A DNA stretch of 55,280 nt from Symsagittifera roscoffensis (lineage: Eukaryota; Xenacoelomorpha; Acoela; Convolutidae), in the NCBI RefSeq assembly GCF_963678635.1, contig NW_026971719.1:1-55280 (forward strand), in the 5' to 3' direction. The notes under the pieces are model-generated. The model did no database searches, was not told the DNA's origin, and saw only the letters and a list, made by a program, of their open reading frames with translations. A program made the position numbers and the translations under genes. Of this stretch, positions 10,621 to 20,669 are shown piece after piece. How positions within the stretch are numbered: the stretch's first letter is position 1; each line of letters opens with the position of its first letter.

Positions 10621-13600
10621 TTTTTTCACATTTCTGCCTTTTCAATGTCTTTTCAATCTTTTCAATCTTTTTTCTGATATTGGAACCATATTATTGCCGC
10701 CTAAATTGGAAGTTCATGCAGAAATATTTTCTTTCTTTTGTGAACGTTTGGGTTTTTTAATGATTGCTTCCCGTTTTTTATCTTCAACTAAGATAGGATT
10801 ATCTTTGAACTAGACTGTATGGTCTTTGATAAATCTTATAAAAAGTTTTGTAAAAACAGATTGTTTGCAGCTAGACCACTTTCAGAAAACTTATATGAAG
10901 TTAGATCTCAAACGCTCATCGATTAACCAGTCTTTTGAAAAACCTATTCAGACCAAAGAAATGAGAAAAACTGGACAGTTCACAGCCGGAAAAATTTCGG
11001 AACAAAAAATAAATCAATTTGACCCCAATTATTATTAGTTCAACCAGTTTTTTATAGGATCTATCGAGACTAAAAAATATGAGTCAGTAATAGTAGGATC
11101 ATTATTGAAGTAAAGAACAGACGGTGTTCTTGATCGGAATTTACTCTACAAAATTGTAATTAGGATCAATCTCATATAGTGCGACCAATAGGTCTCAAGA
11201 AAAAAAGTTCAGAACCAGAACTACTTTGAAGTAACAATTTAACTATTAGAATTGAAAATCTAGGTCTCATTGTATCCGTTCAAACAGTTTAAAGAAACGT
11301 TTGTTTCTCTGAATTATCAGATTTGAAAATGGTGTTGTTATGATACTGAAAAAAAAACAAAATTTTGTTTATTGTCGTTACGAATCAATTTTTTCAAAAA
11401 AATCTGATGTTCTTGTCATTTTTCCTTATAAATTTTACCTTTTCGGAAAACAGTTTAAAAATTTTCCCCTTCGAAATCGACATCTCTACCCAAGTTTTTG
11501 CAAACGTAAAGTATCTAAGCTATTACACTATATATTTGCTTATTTTGAGTTAACTTGTTATAAGTGCTGTTTTCACTTGAATCATAGTCCAAATATCTTT
11601 TTCAGAAATTTTGACTGAACGAAACTTTCTTATTTTTTTGTTAATTTTCCGTATTAAAATTTCAATTATTCTTCTTAACAGAATCAATTTGTTTGCAAAA
11701 GTTTTATTCTTTTCAAAAGCATAATTTGCAAGAACTCTCAAAAAATCTAACCCATAACCTAGCAACCTGAAAAATATTTCAGAAGGAAAATAACTTATCA
11801 TCAAGGCTTTTTTGGATCTTTCTAGTGTTTGTTTTCTTCAGTTAAAGTTTTGCAATGAAATATGCGTTAATTTAATCTATCGACCGATGAAGATAAGTAT
11901 TCTTCAAGCTTACGAGACCGAAAAATCCAATTTTCGTTAAGATTAAATAAGATCGCTGAGCTAGAACTGAACTTAATCCAAAGAGAAGTTTTGTTGTATC
12001 GATCTATCCTGTTCTGTTCGAAACTACCAAGTGAGTTAAGTTAAAAATCTAAGAAAAAACTAATTTAACAATCCATAGTTGAGAAGGAACAATTTATGAA
12101 CTAGAAAAAAAATTATGTTTCTTCAATTTACTAAAATTAATGTTAAAGTATTCAAAAAATCAAAAGAGAGACCACAACGACCAAATTAAGAACTAAACAT
12201 AAAAAACGTAGAAGGAAAACACAAAAGCAAAAGACGAAACATCCATCAATCAGATTAGACACCTAAAAAACTATACAACAAAATCAAAAAAGAAGAGAAA
12301 AAGAACATTTTATGAGATCGCATTTCCAAAGCATGCTTAAAAACCAACTACTCAGACAGGTTAATCAAACAGTGATTTCTGATACTTTTAGTTGCATAAA
12401 CCAGGGAAACTGAAAACGAATAGGAAGAGCCGATGAACAAGATTTTTTGTGTTAAAAAAAACAATTTTGGCATAAGGGAAAAATTACTCTTTTTTGGTAA
12501 TCAGGAGCAAATCCATGTATAACAAGGTTTCCCAAAAAAAAATTGTTGGACATAGAGATTTTTTTTGGATGAATTGATAAAGAAAACATTTGAATAATCG
12601 TTTTTTTTTACTCAACATGGTAAAATCTAATAAAATCTCAACAAATTGGTTTATTTTCGATAACTGCTTGAGTTTTGAAACTTAAGCAAATTTTCTATTG
12701 AAGAAAAATCTCCATCAGGGCTACAGAAAGCTGAAGTATCTTGAAGAGAAATTTTTTACCTCAAACATTTGAATTTAAGAAAAAACCTTCTAAACTTTCT
12801 GTTTTTATAAGTTCTCGTGGTGACGAAAAAACTATCAAAAAAATCTTCAAATGTTAATTCCATGATCAATGTTCTCGGCACTTTTTTGTACATGCAAATA
12901 ATTATGCAGTTCAAAAAATTTTTATGATGCAGAGAAATTAGTTATTTAGACAAATATCAACAGAAAAACTTAAGGGGAAAGCAAACATTGTAAATGTAGT
13001 CCCAATTTTATATATGCTGCGACATTCGGAACGGAAGTAACGAAACAGTTTTGCTCGAGTTAGTGTTTTTTTCTGCAGACAAATCTCAACTTCTTATTTA
13101 GCTTTTTTTTATCATATTGCTGCTCCATAGATCTTAAAAGGCAGTTCGGACATTCAAGGCTTCGCTCTGATACGAACATATAATCGTGAAATTTTGAAAG
13201 TATTTTGCTTTTATTTTATTTAAAAAGACGATTAAAAGATTGAATCAGATTGATTTATGCTGACTTAAAGCAATTTCATTGTTGCTGGAATTTAGTATAA
13301 ATTAAAAGAAAGTATAAAACAATAAAACGTGCCAAAATTAGATTTGAATTGAACTAGATTTGATTAAAATCGATTGCTTTCACTACTATTTTGTATCAAG
13401 TAAAACCAATTATATAACTATTTCAAATTTTTAGGTCTCTTCTAAATGATTAGTTAAAATTGATGCTAAAACATTTCTTGTTAGAAAGAAAGAATCAACC
13501 AAATTTTTCAAGGGAGCGGGATTTGTTATTCGTGCAAAGTTTTATAACAGTGAGAAGCGAACCCGCATTGTAGTTCCATGAATGAAAATAGATTATAATT
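10621..13600. other. No gene seen; AT-rich DNA with a repeat remnant
   Basis: Nearly 3 kb of AT-rich sequence. Short ORFs up to about 90 codons are Lys/Asn/Phe-rich, consistent with chance in AT-rich DNA. The only recognisable item is a remnant of the 2.1-kb repeat near 13120-13175 (TAGATCTTAAAAGGCAGT). Confidence 0.55.
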
Positions 13601-13601
13601 G

Positions 13602-13756
13602 AGTTTCTTTTGTCAGAGTCCACAAAAGTGAAAACAAATCGATTATAATCAATTAAAAATAGATTATAAAATAACTATTTTTCGAGGCAACAAAGTCCTT
13701 TTTTCATACATTATATTAGATCTTTTTTCATTTTTGTGGACGCTGACAATGAAACT
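13602..13756. repeat. Short inverted repeat (~32-bp arms, ~90-bp loop)
   Basis: AGTTTCTTTTGTCAGAGTCC (13602 onward, arm to about 13634) is complementary, with a few mismatches, to TTTTTGTGGACGCTGACAAT with GAAACT (13724-13756). The loop contains three GATTATAA-type repeats. It could be a small foldback element. I see no clear target duplication. Confidence 0.65.
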
Positions 13757-13959
13757 AAATTTGAAACGATTTTTTCCCACTTCACTGAGATGCGAATTTC
13801 ATTGCACCTAAAGTCTTTTCTACGTTTCAAACTAAAGTTGCTTAAGTTGGTAACTTGCTGTTCAATTTTTTTTTTCTGTCTATTTGTTTTTTTTTTACTT
13901 TTTTAGTCAAAAACTGAAATTTGATCCTTTCAACAATTTTGTTAAATTTTTTGAAACTT

Positions 13960-14235
13960 TGTGTGAGAGGTTCGAGGGGTTCGAGTGGGGGGAGTTGGAG
14001 TGGGGGTTTAAGAGGGCGGGGGTTGGTGACAAGCGTTGAGCTGGTGGCTTGTATGGGAGCAGGGGGGGGGGGTGTTCAAATGAGGGCGGTGGTGGTGATG
14101 GTGCTTCCGGTGGGGGGGGGGGGGGGGGGGTTTGGCTGGGTTCAGTTGGGTGGGGGGGGGGCGCATTGTTTCGGGGTTTTTCAGATGGCAAACGTTAGGG
14201 GGATTGAAGGGGAGCTAATAGGCAAAGGTTACGGG
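13960..14235. other. G-rich tract with long G runs
   Basis: A strand-asymmetric island in otherwise AT-rich DNA. It includes runs of 11 G (14062-14072), 19 G (14112-14130) and 10 G (14152-14161), with many GGG/GGGG blocks between. It satisfies the G-quadruplex pattern many times over. The minus strand reads as a proline-rich peptide, which I take as a by-product of the C runs rather than a gene. Confidence 0.85.
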
Positions 14236-14280
14236 GGTGAGCTTAGCGGAATCTTTTGGCAATTTTAGTTTAGGTTTAGA

Positions 14281-15251
14281 AATAGATTAGGCCGTACACT
14301 CGCTTTGCAAAGTTTCCGCATAACCCATTTGATAAAGGCAGAAATTCTTGCAAAACTTTGCACGACGCGCGAAACAAAAATAAAGTAGAAAAAAATCAAT
14401 TTTAAAGTGATTTCCTACATATTATAAAATGCATTATAATGGACTCCAAATGAAACTTAATGGATTTTTTTTGGCGAGAAAAAATGGATTCAAATCCGTT
14501 TTAGTCCAATTTTGTTGTCTGAAAGTAACATGGGAGTTCATTATATTTACAACAGTTTAGACCACTAAAAACCATTATTATCGCTTTGTTTTCACTTTTA
14601 TTAAATGCGTATCAAATCGTAATCAAATTTGAAAAAAAAAAAAACATTTTCTGGTTTCAAGTTCAAACTTTCTGTTTAAAGGTTTCAACACATAAAACTT
14701 CAAGTCTTGTTTTTTCTTGACTTTTAGATTCAACTCACTTAGGGTTATGTTTCAGCAAAAAACGTTACAACTCTCGAAAATTGCAAACAAATTCAATTAA
14801 ATGGTGTTAACAAAGGAGTTCTGTGTAACATCTAGAGCGAGATGTTAATAAATCTAATCTGCCAAAAACTTTTTGATTCTTTTATCGACGAGGCATGTTG
14901 GGTTTAAATACAACTGTTGAAATAAAATTTCGGAAAAAAAATAATTTTCTTGAGGACAATAATTTGAAACATCAAAAATTATCTTAAAGTTCAAACTTTC
15001 ACGTATGTTAGGAAAATTACTTTTGCCTGTTGAAATATACACTCAGGAAAGTTGTAAAAATAAGGTTTTGTCAAATTTCATTTGAATTAAGTAAAGAAGA
15101 TAAAAACTGACAATTGCTGAAGTAATGAAACTTTTATCAGTTTTTTCGCTGCCTTGAATTGTGATTTGTTCATGGTCAAAACAGAGCTTCAAAATCAAAT
15201 TGATATTCAAAATTTTTTTAATTTGTCAGAAATTGCACAAGGAGCAGCAAA
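14281..15251. other. Upstream region of the GTPase gene
   Basis: About 970 bp without a supported gene. At its end (about 15222-15229) TTTGTCAG resembles a splice acceptor, just before AAATTGCACAAGGAGCAGCAAA and the GTPase ATG. An untranslated or short coding first exon probably lies further left. I cannot place its donor. Confidence 0.4.
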
Positions 15252-16028
15252 ATGTCAAGTGGACCTCAGAATGAAAGTCTCGCTGAAGACCTAGACGGAA
15301 ACACATTCAAGAAAGTGCTGGTTGTGGGGAAGACAGGAGCAGGCAAGAGTAGTCTGTGTAACGTGATTGCAGGCGAAGCTCATGATTCTGATCTCTTCCA
15401 CATCTCGGCGTCCGTGCAAACCTCGGGAAGTACAACTTTCAGAAGTGTGTCCTTGAATGGAAACGACAAGAACACTCATATAACTTTGATTGACACGGAG
15501 GGCTATAAGGACCCAGAAAGAGACCTCGCGTGCATTTCGGATCTCGTGACCGAACTTAGAACCAAATACGACTATGTCAATTTGTTTGTCATAGCTATTA
15601 GTGGACAAGAGCCTTGCTTGGATGGAAGCCTTATAGGATTGATCAAAATTTTTGAAGGCATGTTTGGTGCGGAGTTTTGGTCTAGAGCAGTTATTGTTTT
15701 TACTCGGCTACGCATGGATTCAGCGAGCATTAAGTCACGAGAACAACTTGGCAAACAAAACGATGCAGAGCTGGCTGAGAAATACATAACTTCCTTACAG
15801 GAGAAGTTTAATTATAAGGATAAACTCGACTACCTCATTCTAGACTCATGTAGAGATACTAGTGATCACGAGGAGGAAAAGGCTTTCCAGAAGGAGTTGG
15901 GGGCACTGCATAAAAAGGTGGAAAATGCACCTCCACTTTACACAGATGTTGAAAAGCTTCTCTCGGAAATGGAGCAGCAGATAAACAAAGAGCAGCAGAT
16001 GAACAAAGTGGACAAAGAACAAAGGTAA
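15252..16028 (+). CDS. AIG1/GIMAP-type GTPase (large exon)
   Basis: A 258-residue open frame with the hallmarks of a GTP-binding AIG1 domain. The P-loop GKTGAGKS is at residues 26-33, the Walker-B/G3 motif DTEG at 81-84, and FTRLRMD at 150-156 takes the place of the G4 base-recognition motif. Between them lies the family's conserved region after the central strand (LFVIAISGQ, 111-119). The C-terminal ~70 residues are charged and glutamine-rich (MEQQINKEQQMNK), like a coiled coil. AIG1/GIMAP proteins bind GTP, often on membranes, and act in immune or stress settings; the role here is inferred only from family. The ATG fits a weak context after a likely acceptor. The frame ends inside CAAAG|GTAATG, a plausible splice donor, so the protein may continue into a further exon. 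Base composition is less AT-rich than its surroundings, as expected for a real gene. Confidence 0.9.
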   Translation: MSSGPQNESLAEDLDGNTFKKVLVVGKTGAGKSSLCNVIAGEAHDSDLFHISASVQTSGSTTFRSVSLNGNDKNTHITLIDTEGYKDPERDLACISDLVTELRTKYDYVNLFVIAISGQEPCLDGSLIGLIKIFEGMFGAEFWSRAVIVFTRLRMDSASIKSREQLGKQNDAELAEKYITSLQEKFNYKDKLDYLILDSCRDTSDHEEEKAFQKELGALHKKVENAPPLYTDVEKLLSEMEQQINKEQQMNKVDKEQR

Positions 16029-16687
16029 TGCGCTGCTTTCTTTTAGATTAACAGAAGCTTACATTTCAATTTTTTTCCGAAACTAGACAGGATGAACTTT
16101 TTTTTGGAACTGAGTTATTCATTCAGTTATCAACTATGGCAATGTGACGTTGGTTTTCAGAACAACAAATGTTTCTGTTATGTCCAGAAAAAAGTCATCT
16201 GAAATAAGTAAATTAGATGTCAGTTGAAACTTAAAATGAGGAAGCACATGCACACATTTTTGATATTAATTATTTTAATGTGACGCCACGATGTTGTACA
16301 TTGATCTAACAGAATTTTCAAATTTAGCTGCGCACGGTTACGCTTGGCATGTCAATTTTGTTCATTAGCTTGGCATATCTCTAGGCCTAATTGTTGTGAA
16401 AATCTGAATGCATAGTTTCAGATACGTGGATAATTTAAAGCTATAAATTTCATATATTAAGGAACCAGGTTTGAGAAATCAACCTTTAACTTCAATAATG
16501 GTTGCCATCATTTCTTTTGATACTCAATTGTGTAGGCAGTCACCCGTGCTCAGATCGATCAACTAGACTCTTACAACTTTTGTAGCAAAGAACGAAACAA
16601 AACGACCATGCGTAGTATTGAGTTTTTTGCGAGAAGGACAAAAAAAACAATTTCTTGCAAGAATTGCAAGACAAGAAATCAATGTGA
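16029..16687. other. Probable intron or 3' region of the GTPase gene
   Basis: AT-rich DNA between the GTPase exon and a charged open frame. It begins with the donor-like GTAATG and contains pyrimidine-rich stretches. No independent gene is supported. Confidence 0.4.
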
Positions 16688-16879
16688 GAAACTATCGCAA
16701 ATATTCTGAAAACCAACAGAAAGGAAATCAGTTTTTTTTCAACGCAACAGGAAGCACTTTTAAATGCCAAAGGTGATATCTTGAAAGAAACTAAAACTAC
16801 ACTTGCTGACGCAAAAGTTGCGATAACGTTGAATACCCTATCCGAAGCTAAACATCTCAAGAACTACATTAGGCGATAA
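16688..16879 (+). CDS. Possible 3' exon of the GTPase gene (helical tail)
   Basis: A 64-codon open segment ending in TAA. It encodes an Ala/Lys/Thr/Leu-rich stretch (for example LKETKTTLADAKVAITL) that looks like a helical or coiled-coil tail, a usual C-terminal partner of AIG1 domains. A possible acceptor is AACGCAACAG at 16741-16750. The last ~100 bp lie inside the host segment copied at 35380. That copy has lost one A (16791-16795 versus 35391-35394), which breaks this frame there. Assignment to the upstream GTPase is inference from position and composition. Confidence 0.4.
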   Translation, partial: ETIANILKTNRKEISFFSTQQEALLNAKGDILKETKTTLADAKVAITLNTLSEAKHLKNYIRR

Positions 16880-17840
16880 AATATTCGAATAATCGGGTCA
16901 CTAAAAAATTGAGCACGGAAATGAAACTTTTTTAAAGCAGAGCAAAAATAAAATCAAATGATACGTGAGTTTCTAAATCTCTCAGTACGGAAATGGATCA
17001 CGCACCGCTTTCGCCCATTTTTGAGAGTATAGGAAAAGTAGGAAAAGTCTATACAATGATTATAAGAAACCTTCAGTCAAAAACTTTGTTACGAAGAGAA
17101 CTCGCTAACTCGAAGGTCTTCCTGATTAAAACTTTTTTATATTCTTTGTAAACGAAGACTTAAAGGTAAGGAATGCCTGGACAAAAGAGTCGTCAAAGTT
17201 CTATGCTCGTAAAGAATATGGAAAAATCTACAAAAGAAAAGGGTTATATGAAATAGACTTGAATCTAATTTCACTAAATGTACGACCCTATTGGATCTGT
17301 ATTGGAAAAAAAAAACATGTTTACATCTGCCTATCCGTTCAGAAGCCATATTTTTGAATAACATTTATGTCAATGACTGTAATTGTTGTTTGGCCATGAA
17401 TAAGCGAAAAGTAGGTTTCCAAAAAAAAACATTTCAATCATTTCAAACTTTGTGATTTTGCTCAGTAGAAACCTATCTACCTAAGAAAAAAGCGAAGTTG
17501 TTCTCAGTTGATCATACAAAAAAAAATTATTTGAAAAAGACTTGATGCGGATATGCTAGCATACTCTATCCTAGCTAAAAAACGTAGCAACTTTTGAAAA
17601 ATTGTAATTTCCCTCAGAAAAACCAGTAGGAGCTTTCAATGATATCGAAAGGTTCCGTTTTTTTGTGAACTCATTGGCCTATTTAAAAAAATGGAAATTA
17701 GAAAAGATGTTCTTTTTTTTCGAAATTTATTGAAAATTTATGAATGAAGTAGGAGAAAAAGTTGATCAGAGTTACTAGCAAAACCAATTAAAATTCGAAT
17801 GCAGGTGACTCCACTATTCTGTTCACTCGTTTTTATTCAG
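16778..17840. repeat. Flanking duplication D, left copy (~1.06 kb)
   Basis: Starts at ATCTTGAAAGAAACTAAAAC and ends at CGTTTTTATTCAG. It is repeated in direct orientation at 35380-36439, with roughly 97-98% identity by eye; differences are single substitutions and poly-A length changes. The left copy continues naturally from the GTPase gene, so it is the original. The right copy continues into the DNA that presumably once followed directly. The two copies bracket the retroelement. Short ORFs in D are not conserved between copies. Confidence 0.92.
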
Positions 17841-17846
17841 AGTTGT

Positions 17847-19380
17847 TCATAAAATGTAGTTTAGATCAGGTTACACCCATCCGGGTTTTACAGAGTTTTT
17901 TAGAATTGTCTTTCTGCAATTCAAAGGATGGATGATGGACGTTGGTATTTGGCGAACATCATATTTCTTCTGGGTTCTCTTGTTAGAGAAGTTCCAGGTT
18001 CAATCGTTGTGTCTTCTTATGACAACGACTGGGTTTTCTCAACAAACTCAAATCTGATTTCAGAATGGTTGGCTATGACAGGTTTTTCTGTTTCAAGTAG
18101 AGAACTTCTTTTGTGTTTGACCTTGTCTGGGAATGGCGTGGAGATTGAGCGTGGAGGGGATGCCTGGTTACTCGGATCTGTACGTATACTTGAACATCGA
18201 GGTGGTCATTGGTCTAGTTCAATGAAGTCCTTTTCTGTGAAGTCAAGTCGTACTCTAAATCCTTTGAGTTGTGATTGTGGACGGCATATTGATTGTGGTT
18301 GGCCATTCTTTTTCGAGTGTAGTGGGGTCATTTTGTCTTTGGATGTTCGTCTTTGGTGTTGTATGCTGATCTATATACTGCAAGGTATAATTTACATTTT
18401 ATAAAATTTTTATTAGTTCAGTGTTTTAATTATGATTTTGGTTATTTGTTTTCACAAAAGCTTTTTGTTTTAGTTTGGTTATTTTGAAGAGTTACTCACC
18501 CTTGAGTACCTCTTATTAAAAATAAAAGTGTGGTCACAAAGCGTGGATGTAGCGCGGTGGGTTAGGCCGGCTATAGAGCATGCTCAGGACGTTCTCTCTG
18601 GTTGGTTAGGCCAGGAGTGGGAGTATGATTTCGTGCGGTTTCTGTGAGAGGTCCTGTTATGTGATAACGTTTTATGTCGGGTTTGTGGTGGTTTTTCTTA
18701 TGTTTCGTTGGTTGTGTCCTTTTTTCAAAAATCAAATTGTTTTTGGTATGGGTTTGTCTTTCGACTTTTTTGTGTTTTATTATTTCTTTCTTAGACTTTA
18801 TAATAGTCTTCAAAAGAATAAATTATCCAGTTGTAAACTGGGTTAATCCGGTTTGGGTACCGTTGGTTTCCTTTTCTTAGTCATGCTGTTATTCTATGTG
18901 TTGTGGTGTTTAGTAAGCTGCGTTGGTTAGTTTTGTTTAGTAAATAATTCCTTTCCAACAGGGTTAAAGGAAAGTTTGAAACTTGTTATCGTGTGTTAGA
19001 GTTGTTGAGTGTGAAAACTTGAAACTGAAATTCATTATTTAAACAATTCTTCGTGGGCGAGCTGTGCGAGTTTGGATATAATTCTTGTGCGAGTGAATGA
19101 AAATATCAAAAGGTTAGTACTGCATTTTCGTCTTATCAATTTTACTACATAGAATTTCAATGTTACTGCTAGTTTTGGGGAAAAATTAAGTTACAAATTT
19201 TCATCATTACTAAATTTACTGCTTGTGGGGAAACAATTTTTAAATTAATTTACTACATTGGTATGAATTTTATTGAATTTATCTAGTGCAAAATATTAAT
19301 AGAGTTTTGAAGAATTTGAAGAAGTTTTCTATTTTTTATTTTTCTTTTGTGTTTTTTGCAGATGATCGTGGGATGAAGAC
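17847..19380 (-). repeat. Partial 3' LTR (lacks its first ~380 bp)
   Basis: Collinear with 53729-55280, for example CACCCATCCGGGTTTTACAG, GATGGATGATGGACGTTGG and GGTTAGGCCGGCTATAGAGC. Its left edge is an internal LTR position, not a TG terminus. The right edge is unresolved because the other copy leaves the window while still similar (19376 aligns with 55280). The reading frame at 17928-18404 is broken in the copy near 53800-54040, so I do not call it a gene. Confidence 0.85.
19113..19361 (+). other. Intron-like segment in the LTR, antisense to gag-pol
   Basis: CAAAAG|GTTAGT at 19112/19113 and a pyrimidine-rich TTGTGTTTTTTGCAG ending at 19361 look like a plus-strand donor and acceptor. The other LTR copy keeps both signals (55018-55265, acceptor TTTTTGTAG), although the DNA between has diverged more than its flanks. 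This suggests an antisense spliced transcript starting in the LTR. No coding sequence was identified. Confidence 0.3.
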
Positions 19381-19387
19381 TAAAAAT

Positions 19388-19461
19388 CTAAATGAGACAT
19401 GGATAAAGAATGGTTAGTTTTTAATTTGAATTAGTGAAGAATATGTATAAATTATACTTAC
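19388..19461 (-). other. Candidate 74-nt intron at the end of the 3' ORF
   Basis: On the minus strand the donor CAG|GTAAGT lies at 19456-19464 and overlaps the stop codon of the 3' ORF. Downstream are CTAAC (a branch-point-like sequence) and two acceptors, CATTTAG (AG at 19388-19389) and ATTTTTAG (AG at 19380-19381). Either would remove the TAA and add a short lysine-rich tail. Inferred from consensus only. Confidence 0.35.
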
Positions 19462-20669
19462 CTGTTAGTCGTCGGGGAAAAACCGTGGGGGAAGATGTCG
19501 TGTATTATGTCGGAATTTGTTAGTAATTTTGCTAGTATGCGAATGATGTTTTTAGTTTGAAGCAGTGGCCAAAGCAATTGAAGTGCTTTAATAGTAGTTA
19601 GTTCTTCAGTGCCAACTGCAAACTCATAAGGTGTGTTTTGGATGAGATTATATAATTTGTGATTGTATTTTGTGTTGTGGATGAATTCTAATATTGGGAT
19701 TTCTATAGGTTGAATAAATTCATGTGGGATAAGGAAGGGTCTGGATTCTTCTGCGTTAAGGGTCTTCGTGATGGGACAAAAAATATACATTTGGGTTATG
19801 GGATCATAATTGCGAAGAATACCGTGAAGGTTAGTATCTTTGATGCAATATGTGAAGTTAAGAAAAAATGGTGAAGTGTATTTAGAGTTAATCAACTGAA
19901 AACGGTGGTGTGGTTGTCTTGATGGAGTGTGCAGGTCAAAATGATTTTGTATGAAGCGATAGTATGTATATGTGTGGGTTTGTTTAGTGCGTAACATAAT
20001 GTCGTGTGAGCAGTGCAAATCGCGTTCATGTGGTGCAAGGAAATTAAAGGTTAGTGAAAATAATTGAAATCTTTCTTTAAGACTTTCGTAAGTTTGCATG
20101 TCGGTTAGTGCTTCAGAAATGACGTAGTCGAATTTGCGATCAAATATATGGAGTGTAAATACATATGGTGTTTTGATGAAGAATTTTTCTGTGATTTGTG
20201 GGTTAGCGAAGCGATCATCATCTGAAAATTGGTCTTGGTTAGCTCGGATGATGTTATGATCGTAATATTCTAGCGTATATTCGGTAGCTCGGGGTGTAGT
20301 GTATGTTTTTAGTGACTTTTTATATCCTATATAAGTAAATTGTCTATGTGTTAGTGGTGTGGTGAGTCGGTATAGCATATCTTGATTTCTTTCTATATCG
20401 ATGTGAGTATTAGATAATGGTAGGCAAAGGGGATTAGTAAAATGATAATATGATGTCCAATGGAGTGTAGGCATTAAAACATGTTCGTCTACAAAGCTAC
20501 GTGTGTCGTTAGTGTCATGAGGGGTGTTTAAAGTATACTGTGGAAATGAAGGTAGGGTGATTGTTAAAAAATCTTTCGTGTTAGTGTGATTTGGATGATT
20601 AATATATTCACGGGCTGTTCCTGGTTTTGTTGGAAATGGATGATTTGGGAATTTTCTTTTGAAAGTGCG
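19458..20669 (-). CDS. Extra 3' ORF, C-terminal part (unknown protein)
   Basis: An open frame of about 403 codons continuing in the same frame as 20670-21272 after a single TAA. The largest ATG-started part is 338 residues (20474-19458). It has a normal mix of aromatic and charged residues with several Cys (HCSHD, YCIKD, IFCPI), no obvious membrane span and no motif I can name. It lies downstream of env and just inside the 3' LTR, where most Ty3/gypsy elements have nothing. Its stop codon lies inside a perfect splice donor. It could be an accessory or regulatory protein of the element or a captured gene. No function is claimed. Confidence 0.7.
   Translation of the reverse strand, partial: RTFKRKFPNHPFPTKPGTAREYINHPNHTNTKDFLTITLPSFPQYTLNTPHDTNDTRSFVDEHVLMPTLHWTSYYHFTNPLCLPLSNTHIDIERNQDMLYRLTTPLTHRQFTYIGYKKSLKTYTTPRATEYTLEYYDHNIIRANQDQFSDDDRFANPQITEKFFIKTPYVFTLHIFDRKFDYVISEALTDMQTYESLKERFQLFSLTFNFLAPHERDLHCSHDIMLRTKQTHTYTYYRFIQNHFDLHTPSRQPHHRFQLINSKYTSPFFLNFTYCIKDTNLHGILRNYDPITQMYIFCPITKTLNAEESRPFLIPHEFIQPIEIPILEFIHNTKYNHKLYNLIQNTPYEFAVGTEELTTIKALQLLWPLLQTKNIIRILAKLLTNSDIIHDIFPHGFSPTTNR

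Noticed and set aside
13907-14191. Proline-rich minus-strand ORF of 94 codons
   Set aside because: Composition is set by C runs opposite the G-rich tract; no start context, splice sites or homologous copy.
17928-18404. 158-codon plus-strand ORF in the LTR
   Set aside because: The second LTR copy has stops and indels in the matching region, so the frame is not maintained.
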